Assembly (NCBI GenBank): GCA_016706865.1
Contig: JADJIS010000003.1
Span: 62,001 to 126,000, forward strand
Direction of reading: 5' to 3'
Length of the DNA stretch: 64,000 nt
From: Bacteroidota bacterium
GTDB taxonomy: Bacteria; Bacteroidota; Bacteroidia; Chitinophagales; BACL12
The notes beneath the pieces were generated by a model. The model saw only the letters and a list, made by a program, of their open reading frames with translations. It had not been told where the DNA came from and did not search any database. Position numbers and translations under genes: made by a program. This document shows, in pieces, positions 26,923-36,276 of this stretch. How positions within the stretch are numbered: the first letter of the stretch is position 1; each line of letters starts with the position of its first letter.

Positions 26923-29900
26923 TTATTCCTTAATAAAACTGCTTGCATCAAAATCGTTATTATTTTGAATATGTACAAAATAGATGCCGGGTGCAAAACG
27001 GTCGATATTAAATTCCATATAAGTTGTCTCATAATTCTGTTTGCTCAACAGAATTTTTCCTGTAATATCTGTAATAAACACTGTAGTTTCTTTTGGTAAT
27101 GTGGTGGGAAATACAACCGTAATATAATTATCTGCCGGATTAGGATAAATTGTAAGGGCCACATTATTTATTTCCTCAATATTGGTTGCGCAAGGCATTA
27201 AATATTCAGTTCCGGGTGTTCCATCCGGACAACTTTCAATCCAATTTATTGCAGTATTGAGATTTAAAGCAGTATTTAACAATTGTAATGCAGTTCCTCC
27301 TCCATTTGGTGACAATGGATAGGGAGCAACATCATCATAACCTACACTTTGATAAACTGTATTTGTTGCATCAAATAATTGTATTACATCGCCCTCAGCA
27401 CTAAATCCAAAATTAAGCGGACCAATTTTATTTGTGATCGATGGAAATTGAGCATTAAATTTTGTAGCATCCTGATAAAAAACAAGATAACCTTCTGCCG
27501 GTACAAATGTTCCTGAAGGAATTGTGAAACTATTATTATTCATATCCTGAATTTGCCAGCCACTGATATCAAAATCAATTGCCGCATAATTATAGACTTC
27601 AAACCAATCGCCGGCATCAGTACCGGGATTAGAATTGTAATTAATTTCATTTACCAGTGGATTTTCATAACATATAGCATAAGCTTCTCCCGGTGAGCCA
27701 CCCATACAACCGGCAAACCATGAATCGGGAAATGCTGGATTTGCTATGTCGGCCATTAATTCCATTGTTCTTCCAAAACCATCGGCAGTTATTGGCCAGG
27801 GTTGATCGTCGTGAAATATAAATGTTTTAATTGTATTGTTTTGATGGTCTTTTATTGTAATGGAATCTCCGTCATTCTCCAGAGAAAAAATAAAATTGCC
27901 TATTACATTTGTTACGGTTGGATGCAATAAAGTAAACTCCTCTAAGTTTTCTGCAAGCACGAGATATCCGTTTCCTTCAATAATGGTGTTTGTAGGAATT
28001 TTAAAATTATCATAAAAATTATTATTGGAAAAAATATAATCGCTTATATCAATTGGAGAAGGGGAACTGTTATGAAGCTCCACCCAATCGCCACTGTTGA
28101 GAGTGGTAGCACTATTGTAATTAATTTCACTTATTACTAGAGGATTTACTATAGCACTCCCGTTAAAATTTGCAGTAAATGTTGTATTATCAGAAATATT
28201 ATTGGTGAATGATAAGGCAGTTTCATCATCAATAAAAATATTATCACTCCAATTGGAAAATGTATAACCCGGATTTGCGATCGCAGAAATCGTAACCGGG
28301 CAACCATCAAAATACACACCGGTCCAGGGAAGATCCTGCGGAATAATGGTCGAAATTTTAATATAACCTGCACCGGGAGGATTCACTTCAATGGTAATAT
28401 CCACCTGATCATTCATGTCGAAATAGGATTCAATTTCGTTGCGCTGATAATAATTTCTGTTATCATAAAATCCCTTCAACACATCAACACCATTGGTCCA
28501 GGTAGCCGTATTTCCGGTTCCCCATCTATCGTGTTGTGCTTCAATTTCCGACTCAATTTCAGCTGCATTTTCATCTATCATTCCTAAAATGATCTCCGGT
28601 GTATAATAATAATTCATGATATCGGCATAACGATTAATAAAATGATTTCTGAAATCGGTATTATCCATCATGTAGTCAAATAAATTTATTTCTTCACTTA
28701 AATAAGGAAAATTGAGAAGAGCCTGTAAACTATTTGCTGTTTCCCCTTCAGAACCTGCACCTGCATCCCATAAAATAAAACGCCATTTAATTTCCGGTTC
28801 ATAGGATTTAAAGAAACGGATATTATACGCCATCTCATCATTATTTACATAAACCTGGGTAGCCATATAATCGATCCAGTTTTCCATATCAATTTTTTCC
28901 AAAGCCTGAGCATAAGTTGTAGGGTCGGTCATGTCGTTACTCTCCATCCAATCCACTAAATTCCAATACGAAGTATCAGAGCCGGCTTCTGCAATATCCC
29001 ACACATCTTCCCCAGCGCCACTTCTTATAAGATCAACCTTATCAGGATCGCATCCAAAATTATTTCTTAAAAAATATTTATCTAATTCTTCTCTTCCTGA
29101 ATAATGTCCCCAATAATCTCCATTAATAAATGCAGCTACATTTTGGTAAGCAGCAGCACCTGCATCTGTTTGTAGTGCAATTCTGTTCACTATCAGATCT
29201 TTCATTCTCGCAGCAGAACTTCCCCAGTCTAAATTGGATCGCAATCTGAATCCCTGCAATGAATCCAATCCCGGTTTATCATGCTGAAAAATATTATATT
29301 GAATTTCTCCATCAGAATTAAAATCCTCATCACAGGTAAATTGCAAACTGCGTTGTGAATAAACTGCTATGGACGAATTTCCCGCCACTTCAAATTTAAT
29401 ATCCTCATTTACCTGCCGTGTTTTATCTGCAGAAAAATATTCCACAGTTCCTTTTACCTGAATATTATCCGGTTCCCATCCATTTGCATTGTCGTATGCG
29501 CCGATATAACAAGGAGCTATAGCAAAAAAATCACAAGGTCTTCCTGTTAAACTTACTACAGGCAATAAAGTTTCTTCATCAATAAAATAACTTCCAGTTG
29601 CAGTGCGGCTCGGGAGTTTGCCGGCTTCTTTTTGAACTGCCTTAATTATACTCGTTGAAGTAATATGAACAGGTGCTGAATAAAGTGCATCTGCAAAATC
29701 CGGCCAATCGCCATTGGTGGTATAATAAACCTCCGATCCCGATATTTCCACATCTACAGATCCTGCATAAAATCCTGCATCTGTAGTAATTACTGGAGTT
29801 GTTGCATATCCTGTATAACAAGTTCCACTATTAGCAATATCCGCTGATCTTGTATCCGCATAACACCAAACACCACCATCAGGAATTCTCGCCATTGCAT

Positions 29901-30315
29901 CTCCTTCCATTATGAAGGGTATCGTGATAGAATCGAGTAATACACCACTGGCATCGAATAAATAAAGTGTTTCATCGGCACTTAATTTAAAGTTGGTATG
30001 CATGTAATTAACCACACCTCCGCAACCTAAACAATCGCGATTTTTTTCGGAAGCATAAATAATTTCCCTCCCCCCGGAATTAATATCAATGGATGGAAGC
30101 AGCCATTTATTCCAGATAGAAATATTATCAGTTACGGCATATCCGGCAACATTAATAGTGGTTGCACCATTATTGTAAATCTCAAACCAGTCGGAGAATT
30201 CGTTATCTTCATCATCAAAAGGCCCAAGGTTATTTGGAGCAACTTCATTTATTACAAGTTGTGCGTTTAAAAATAAAGGGGTAATAAGAATAAAAAGGAG
30301 GAGGAGTTTTTTCAT
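26923..30315 (-). CDS. Giant secreted CotH-kinase/lamin-tail-domain protein, paralogue 2 (short form)
   Basis: 1130 residues, same architecture as its neighbours but without the galactose-binding-like domain of about 190 residues after LTD1. It keeps the signal peptide, LTD1 with CxxC (NRDCLGC at KNRDCLGCGG), the chitobiase-C-like segment, CotH-like domain (about 250-630) with FINGDYWGHYSGREELDKYF and LWDAGAG (Asp about 517), InlB-type repeat, LTD2, LTD3 and a type A T9SS domain starting IYPNPADNYITVV. The gap to the upstream paralogue is 24 nt and to the downstream one 82 nt, so cotranscription is likely. Confidence 0.9.
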   Translation of the reverse strand: MKKLLLLFILITPLFLNAQLVINEVAPNNLGPFDDEDNEFSDWFEIYNNGATTINVAGYAVTDNISIWNKWLLPSIDINSGGREIIYASEKNRDCLGCGGVVNYMHTNFKLSADETLYLFDASGVLLDSITIPFIMEGDAMARIPDGGVWCYADTRSADIANSGTCYTGYATTPVITTDAGFYAGSVDVEISGSEVYYTTNGDWPDFADALYSAPVHITSTSIIKAVQKEAGKLPSRTATGSYFIDEETLLPVVSLTGRPCDFFAIAPCYIGAYDNANGWEPDNIQVKGTVEYFSADKTRQVNEDIKFEVAGNSSIAVYSQRSLQFTCDEDFNSDGEIQYNIFQHDKPGLDSLQGFRLRSNLDWGSSAARMKDLIVNRIALQTDAGAAAYQNVAAFINGDYWGHYSGREELDKYFLRNNFGCDPDKVDLIRSGAGEDVWDIAEAGSDTSYWNLVDWMESNDMTDPTTYAQALEKIDMENWIDYMATQVYVNNDEMAYNIRFFKSYEPEIKWRFILWDAGAGSEGETANSLQALLNFPYLSEEINLFDYMMDNTDFRNHFINRYADIMNYYYTPEIILGMIDENAAEIESEIEAQHDRWGTGNTATWTNGVDVLKGFYDNRNYYQRNEIESYFDMNDQVDITIEVNPPGAGYIKISTIIPQDLPWTGVYFDGCPVTISAIANPGYTFSNWSDNIFIDDETALSFTNNISDNTTFTANFNGSAIVNPLVISEINYNSATTLNSGDWVELHNSSPSPIDISDYIFSNNNFYDNFKIPTNTIIEGNGYLVLAENLEEFTLLHPTVTNVIGNFIFSLENDGDSITIKDHQNNTIKTFIFHDDQPWPITADGFGRTMELMADIANPAFPDSWFAGCMGGSPGEAYAICYENPLVNEINYNSNPGTDAGDWFEVYNYAAIDFDISGWQIQDMNNNSFTIPSGTFVPAEGYLVFYQDATKFNAQFPSITNKIGPLNFGFSAEGDVIQLFDATNTVYQSVGYDDVAPYPLSPNGGGTALQLLNTALNLNTAINWIESCPDGTPGTEYLMPCATNIEEINNVALTIYPNPADNYITVVFPTTLPKETTVFITDITGKILLSKQNYETTYMEFNIDRFAPGIYFVHIQNNNDFDASSFIKE

Positions 30316-30339
30316 ATATATAGTTTAAATACAGTGTTA

Positions 30340-33300
30340 TTATTGTTTTATTAGTGTGGTAATCATTTTATTTTCACCTGAACTTATCTGTAATAAATAC
30401 AATCCTGCAGGAATAATGGATACATCCAATTGTTGGTTTTGATATGCAGCGTTATTTACAGAGATCATCTCTTTTCCAGTAAGATCAAATAATGCGATAT
30501 TAATATTTTTTGAAATGTACGCTTCCGGTAAAATAATGGTGATGGTATTACTGGCAGGATTTGGAAATACTCTTATTTGTTGCGCGATATTTTCCTCAGC
30601 AATTGTTACTGCACAAGGGCTAACAAATAAGGTTCCGGGAGTGCCTTCAGGGCAAGACTCCATCCAGTTTGTGGCATCGTTAATATTCTTTGTTATATCA
30701 ACTATTTGCAATGCGTTTCCACCGCCATCAGCTGATAATGGGAAAGGGAACTGGTTGTAATAATGCACTGACTGATATAATATTCCATTTTCATCATAAA
30801 TTCTTATTATATCATCCTCATTATTTAATCCAAAAAAAGTTGGGCCCGTTTTATTATTTACAGTTGGGAATTGTTCAAAAAATAATGTTTCATCCTGGTA
30901 AATTACCAAGTATCCATTTATATCAATAAATGTTTCATCAGGAATAATAAAAGTATTATCATTTTTATCTTTTATTGTCCAACCGCTCATGTCAAATTCA
31001 AATGGATGGAAATTGTGAATTTCAAACCAATCGCCTGCATTTTGAGTTTCTAAAGAATGATAATTAATTTCGGTTACCAATGGGTTTTCATTGCACGGAG
31101 TATATGCTTCACCTGCCGAACCTCCCATACATCCATCGAACCAGGAATTCGCTAAATTTGGATCATCGGCAGGCGTGGTGCGTTCCATAGTTCGCCCGAA
31201 ATTATCGGCAGTTACCGGCCATGGTTTTACATCATCAAATTTGATATTAGTTATGGTAATTCCTGAATGATCTTTTAACACTATAGAATCACCACTATTC
31301 TCAAGATCAAAAATAAAATTGCCGATATAATTATCAACTCCCGGATTTTGTTCTATAAATAATTCACTGTTCTCCACTACAACCAGATATCCATGAGCAG
31401 GAATTATGGTATTATCCGGAAAACGGAATGAATTGTAAAACAGTCGAGTAGACAACACATAATCAGTTAACGTTACCGGAACATCCGAATTATTGTGTAA
31501 TTCGATCCAATCGCCACTATTTGTTGTGATATCACTATTGTAATTAATTTCTGATACAATTATCGGATTTGCAATTGCAGCACCTGTAAAGTTTGCAGTG
31601 AAGGAAGTATTGTCTGTAAAATTATTTGTAAATGTTATCATTGATTCATCTGTAATAAAGATATTATCATCCCAATCCACAAAGGCAAATCCGGGATTTG
31701 CTATTGCTGTTAATGTAACCGGAACACCATCAAAATAAACACCTGTCCATGGTAATTCCTGCGGAATAAGAGTTGAAATTTTTATATAACCTGCTCCCGG
31801 AGGGTTAACATTTATGGTAACATCAATTTGATCATTTAATCCGAAATAAGTTTCAATGTGATTGCGCTGGTTAGGAATTCTATTGGCATAAAAGTTTTTA
31901 AGATTAGTAACATTAGTGTTCCATGTGGCAAGAGAACCGGTGTACCATCTTGAGTTTTGTGCAGGAATTTCTGATTCGATTTCGGCTTTATTCGCATCGA
32001 TAAGTTCACTGGATATTTCGGCGGTAAAATAATAATTGATAAGATCGGCGAACCGATTTATGAAATAATTTTCAAATTCATCATTTTCTAACATTGCATT
32101 GAACATGTCGCAATAAAGGGAATTATGTGGATTTTCTAAACTGCCCTGAAGTGTATTACAGTTCGCACAGCTTTGTCCATAGGTAAGATCCCATAAAATA
32201 TATTTCCACTTCATATCAGGTGCATACGATTTAAAAATGCGTATATTATTTTCCAACAGATCGAGCCATTCTCCATTTTCAATAAATATTTGAAGTGCAA
32301 AATAATCTACCCAATTGAGCATGTCTATTTTATTTAATGCAGCCTCATAATAAGTTGGATCAGTCATATCATTCAGGGTAATAAAATCAACAAGATTAAA
32401 AAAAGCAGTATCTGTTCCTGATTCCACTTCAAACCAAACATCAGCTCCATAACCTGTGCGGACAAGATCTATTTGATCGGCATCGCATCCGAAATTATCA
32501 CTTATAAAATACTGATCAAGTTCCTCACGGGCACAATAGTGACCCCAATATTCTCCATTAATAAATGCAGCTACATTCTGATAACCGGCAGCAACGTTAT
32601 AGGTAGGTAATCCAATTCTGTTTCCAATTACATCTTTCATTCTTGCTCCGGTGGCATCCTGATCCTGCTGGCGAATTCTAAATCCTTTTAAAGTTTCCAA
32701 CACAGGTTTATCATCATAAAATAAATTGTATTCAATGTTACCTTTATTATAAAATTCCTCATCACAGGTAAATTCAATACTACGTTGTTCGTTATAATAA
32801 ATGGAAGAATTTCCACATACTTCAAAGCGCACATCAGAAGTGAATTTATGTGTTTTATCTGCTTCAAAAAATTCAATGGTGACCGGCACCTGAGGATTAT
32901 CCGGTTCCCAGCCGATTGCATTGTCGTATGCTGCAATACAATCTGCTCCTTCATCAAAAAGATCACAAGGATCACCACTTATGCTGATCACGGGTAAGGT
33001 TGTTGCTTCATCAATTAAAAAACTTCCGGTTACAACTGCACTAGGTAATTTCCCCGCTTCAAATCTTCTTGCCTTTATTGTGGTTGTCTGATCTACATTT
33101 ATAGGTGAAATATAATTATCTGATAATTCGGTTGGTGAACTGCCATCCGTTGTGTAATAAACACCGGTTCCGGAAATTGTGACATCAACTTCATCATCAT
33201 AAAATCCAACCGGTGTGATAATAATTGGATTTGTTGCATATTCTGAATAACATATTCCTGTATTTATATTTTCCGGTGTTGGTGTTTCCACTATACACCA

Positions 33301-34320
33301 ATCACCACCATCCGAAATTCTTGCAAGGGAATGTGCAACTTGTAAATCTGGAACAGTTACACTATCAAGAAATACTCCTCCATTATCATATAATGAAATG
33401 GTTTCACCGCTGGATACTTTAAAATTTGTATGCAAATTCTCGCTTGTTCCACCCATTCCAAACCAACCGGGAGTATCATAATAAAATTCATCAATAGTGG
33501 AAATCCCAAAATGTAAAAAAGATCTCCCGGTCATATCAGAACTTCCTGTAGATTGATTATGCACTTGAATGGCTAAAACATTTTCCCCATTCATTAAAAT
33601 GGTTTCAATTAATATTGGATCTAATTCAAAAGTTGTAGGATTTCCACCGACATACATTAAAGCTTCATGACTAGCAGTTGCAAAAGTGGAATAAGTTGGT
33701 ATGCCTGTCATATTTTGACGGGCAATTTCCACGCCGTTCAAATATGCAACAAATCCGTCGTCAAAATCCATACTTAAAACAGTTGCAATTAATTTCGTTT
33801 TATCAATAACATTAAAGGTCTTTCTATAATACACACTTCTTGCAGATACAGGTATGGTTGTATTATCATCAAAATCACCGAAACCAAATCCTCCCGGACC
33901 AGTGGACCATACACCTGCAAAGTCCAAATTATTCCAGTTTGCAACGGGTTCGCTGGCACCAATAAAATATTCCCAGGTATCATCATCAAAAATTGCGGTC
34001 TCCCAATGATTAATTAAGGCAAGTTCACATGTATTGCAATTTCGGTTTTTTCCGGAGGCATAAATTATCAAATGTTCATTTGGTGCGAGGTCTTTGGAGC
34101 CGATCTCCCATTTATTCCAGACATCCGAATTATCTGTAATGCCATATCCACTAAGGTTAACTCCTGTGGGGCCGGCATTGTAAATTTCGATCCAGTCGGG
34201 GTATTCCAGGTCTTCATCCATTATAAGTTCCTTATTTGTTGGGGATATCTCATTGAGCACAATCTGGGCATTTAATAAACCCAAATGGCATATAAGAAAA
34301 CAGAGGAGAAGTTTTTTCAT
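30340..34320 (-). CDS. Giant secreted CotH-kinase/lamin-tail-domain protein, paralogue 3
   Basis: 1326 residues, first gene of the trio. Signal peptide (1-18), LTD1 with CxxC (NRNCNTC), galactose-binding-like sandwich (about 100-290), chitobiase-C-like YTTDGSSPT segment, CotH-like domain (about 440-825) with FINGEYWGHYCAREELDQYF and LWDLTYGQ (Asp about 711), InlB-type repeat, LTD2, LTD3, and type A T9SS domain starting VFPNPASNTITII. No -7 box matching TAnnTTTG was found directly upstream. Secretion across the outer membrane through T9SS with surface attachment or release is expected from the C-terminal domain. Confidence 0.9.
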   Translation of the reverse strand: MKKLLLCFLICHLGLLNAQIVLNEISPTNKELIMDEDLEYPDWIEIYNAGPTGVNLSGYGITDNSDVWNKWEIGSKDLAPNEHLIIYASGKNRNCNTCELALINHWETAIFDDDTWEYFIGASEPVANWNNLDFAGVWSTGPGGFGFGDFDDNTTIPVSARSVYYRKTFNVIDKTKLIATVLSMDFDDGFVAYLNGVEIARQNMTGIPTYSTFATASHEALMYVGGNPTTFELDPILIETILMNGENVLAIQVHNQSTGSSDMTGRSFLHFGISTIDEFYYDTPGWFGMGGTSENLHTNFKVSSGETISLYDNGGVFLDSVTVPDLQVAHSLARISDGGDWCIVETPTPENINTGICYSEYATNPIIITPVGFYDDEVDVTISGTGVYYTTDGSSPTELSDNYISPINVDQTTTIKARRFEAGKLPSAVVTGSFLIDEATTLPVISISGDPCDLFDEGADCIAAYDNAIGWEPDNPQVPVTIEFFEADKTHKFTSDVRFEVCGNSSIYYNEQRSIEFTCDEEFYNKGNIEYNLFYDDKPVLETLKGFRIRQQDQDATGARMKDVIGNRIGLPTYNVAAGYQNVAAFINGEYWGHYCAREELDQYFISDNFGCDADQIDLVRTGYGADVWFEVESGTDTAFFNLVDFITLNDMTDPTYYEAALNKIDMLNWVDYFALQIFIENGEWLDLLENNIRIFKSYAPDMKWKYILWDLTYGQSCANCNTLQGSLENPHNSLYCDMFNAMLENDEFENYFINRFADLINYYFTAEISSELIDANKAEIESEIPAQNSRWYTGSLATWNTNVTNLKNFYANRIPNQRNHIETYFGLNDQIDVTINVNPPGAGYIKISTLIPQELPWTGVYFDGVPVTLTAIANPGFAFVDWDDNIFITDESMITFTNNFTDNTSFTANFTGAAIANPIIVSEINYNSDITTNSGDWIELHNNSDVPVTLTDYVLSTRLFYNSFRFPDNTIIPAHGYLVVVENSELFIEQNPGVDNYIGNFIFDLENSGDSIVLKDHSGITITNIKFDDVKPWPVTADNFGRTMERTTPADDPNLANSWFDGCMGGSAGEAYTPCNENPLVTEINYHSLETQNAGDWFEIHNFHPFEFDMSGWTIKDKNDNTFIIPDETFIDINGYLVIYQDETLFFEQFPTVNNKTGPTFFGLNNEDDIIRIYDENGILYQSVHYYNQFPFPLSADGGGNALQIVDITKNINDATNWMESCPEGTPGTLFVSPCAVTIAEENIAQQIRVFPNPASNTITIILPEAYISKNINIALFDLTGKEMISVNNAAYQNQQLDVSIIPAGLYLLQISSGENKMITTLIKQ

Positions 34321-34463
34321 GGGGCTAATTTAATAAATTTTAAAGAGATTGTAAACCCAGGGTTAATTCAGCATGGTGAACATATTGTGAAAAAAAAGTT
34401 ATGTATTGCGCGATTTCAATTTTAGTTACCTAATTATTTAAGACTAACATTGCTTAAAAAAGT

Positions 34464-34471
34464 TATATTTG
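34464..34471 (+). promoter_or_regulatory. Promoter -7 box for the NHL-repeat gene
   Basis: TATATTTG matches TAnnTTTG, 15 nt before the ATG at 34487. Confidence 0.5.
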
Positions 34472-34486
34472 TTTAAAATCAGTAGT

Positions 34487-35860
34487 ATGGAACCACTTCA
34501 AAAAAGAGTTCGAATTTCATTATTTTTTACAATTTTATCCACGCTTTTAATGCAGATTGGTTTTGCTCAAAATTTTGTAAGTACATATGCCGGATCGGTA
34601 TCCGGTTTTGTTGATGGAGATACTTCAGTTGCGAAATTTGCAGGGCCCTTTGGTATCTGCATTGATGCATCAGATAATTTATATATTGCTGATGCAGATA
34701 ATAATTGTATCAGAAAAATCACCTCTTCAGGCATCGTTAGCACTTTCGCAGGAACGGGAATTGCAGGTTATGCTGATGGGGCTGCAAATTCAGCACAATT
34801 TAGAGCTCCCTCCGATCTATGTATAGATGCTGCAGGAAATATTTATGTTTCCGATTTTGAAAATCAAAGGATAAGGAAAATAGATATTTCGGGAAATGTA
34901 AGCACCATTGCCGGAAATGGAAATATTGGATATGTGGATGGATTTTGTCAAGATGCTGAATTCGATTATCCAAGGGGAATTGTAATAGACAGTGAAGGTA
35001 ATTTATTTATTAGCGACAGCTGGAATCATCGAATACGCAAAATTAATTTAACGGATAGTACTGTAAGTACTTTTGCAGGAGGCGGAACTAATATGGGTGT
35101 TTCCAGTATTGGAGATCTTATTGACGACAGCGACACCTCCGCAAGATTTTATACACCAAGCGGATTGGCAATTGATGCTGATGATAATATTTATGTGGCA
35201 GATGCATATAATCACCGAATAAGAAAGATAACTCCAGATGCAGAGGTTTCAACTATTGCAGGCAGTGGTCCAATAGGTCCGGGTGTTGGTGGATATTCCA
35301 ATGGAAATGCGTTAACCTCCTTTTTAAATACACCAACAGAAATTTTTGTTGCTAATGACGGGCGTTTATTTATTGGTGATACTTATAATTACCGGGTTAG
35401 GTTATTGGAGGACGAAATTCTTTTTAATGTTGCTGGTAATGGTGAGTCTGGATATGAGGATGGGGTTGATTCACTCGCTGAGTTTAAATTCACAAGAGGC
35501 GTGGTATTAGACGCTGCCGGTGAACATTTATATGTTTGTGATTATACAAACAGAAAAATCAGGAAGATCACTTTTAATTATTTTACAGGTTTGGAAAATG
35601 TAATTTCTGATAATTATATTCAAATTTTCCCGAACCCGAATAATGGAGGTTTTCAAATTAATAATTCTGAAAAATCGCGTAATTCCATGGTTAATATTTT
35701 TGATGTGAAGGGAGAAATGATATATGAAAAAGTCTTTATCAATTCAGAGATCATTTATATTGACATTTCCGGTTCTCAACCGGGAATATATTTTGGAAAG
35801 ATTTGTTATGAGGATGTTGTTCAAAGATTTAGTGTAGTAATATCAGATGATCAAAACTAA
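34487..35860 (+). CDS. Secreted NHL-repeat protein with T9SS sorting domain
   Basis: 457 residues from the ATG at 34487 (the frame opens at a TTG at 34469). N-terminal signal peptide (about 1-28, ending IGFAQ), then about six NHL repeats (about 35-365), each with the pattern GI-IDA-DN-YIADxxNxxIRKI followed by VSTFAGTG; they should form a beta-propeller for protein or ligand binding. The C-terminal about 75 residues, starting IFPNPNNGGFQI, are a type A T9SS domain. The next gene starts 9 nt after the stop, so the two may be coupled. Confidence 0.9.
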   Translation: MEPLQKRVRISLFFTILSTLLMQIGFAQNFVSTYAGSVSGFVDGDTSVAKFAGPFGICIDASDNLYIADADNNCIRKITSSGIVSTFAGTGIAGYADGAANSAQFRAPSDLCIDAAGNIYVSDFENQRIRKIDISGNVSTIAGNGNIGYVDGFCQDAEFDYPRGIVIDSEGNLFISDSWNHRIRKINLTDSTVSTFAGGGTNMGVSSIGDLIDDSDTSARFYTPSGLAIDADDNIYVADAYNHRIRKITPDAEVSTIAGSGPIGPGVGGYSNGNALTSFLNTPTEIFVANDGRLFIGDTYNYRVRLLEDEILFNVAGNGESGYEDGVDSLAEFKFTRGVVLDAAGEHLYVCDYTNRKIRKITFNYFTGLENVISDNYIQIFPNPNNGGFQINNSEKSRNSMVNIFDVKGEMIYEKVFINSEIIYIDISGSQPGIYFGKICYEDVVQRFSVVISDDQN

Positions 35861-35869
35861 TTGTTTTGT

Positions 35870-36217
35870 ATGAAATTTTTATTTGTATACAATGCTAATT
35901 CCGATAAAATAAGTGTTGCTCTCGATTTTATGCATAAGATCATAAGTCCTTCCACCTATGAATGTGATCTTTGTGCTATAACTTATGGCAATTTTGGAAT
36001 CAAAAAGGAATGGGAGGATTTTATAAAACAACTTCCCGTGAAATCTGAATTTATTCACAAGGATGAATTCCGTAAAATGTTCCCTGAAATTCGCGATGAT
36101 TTGCCTGCCGTTTATAAAAGCAATAACGATGAAATGAAATTGCTAATTTCAGCTTCTGAAATGCAATCTATGGATCTCAAAGCTTTGATGAACAGGGTTT
36201 CTGCGTTTGTTGAATAG
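35870..36217 (+). CDS. Conserved small cytoplasmic protein, unknown
   Basis: 115 residues from ATG at 35870, beginning MKFLFVYNANSDKISVALDF. The N-terminal beta strand, the CDLCAITYGNFGIKKEW segment with a CxxC, and a helical C terminus suggest a small alpha/beta fold. I recall similar stand-alone proteins in Bacteroidota with the same N-terminal and CxLCAITxG features, but no function. No signal peptide. It lies 9 nt downstream of the NHL gene and ends at a strong terminator. Confidence 0.75.
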   Translation: MKFLFVYNANSDKISVALDFMHKIISPSTYECDLCAITYGNFGIKKEWEDFIKQLPVKSEFIHKDEFRKMFPEIRDDLPAVYKSNNDEMKLLISASEMQSMDLKALMNRVSAFVE

Positions 36218-36230
36218 AGAAATTAAACAA

Positions 36231-36261
36231 AAAAAACGACAGGTTTTCCTGTCGTTTTTTT
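36231..36261. terminator. Bidirectional terminator between convergent genes
   Basis: AAAAAACGACAGG and CCTGTCGTTTTTT form a perfect 13-bp stem around TTTT, with A/T runs on both sides, 13 nt after the upstream stop and 16 nt before the end of the Kelch gene. Confidence 0.92.
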
Positions 36262-36276
36262 CTAATAATTAGTTGA

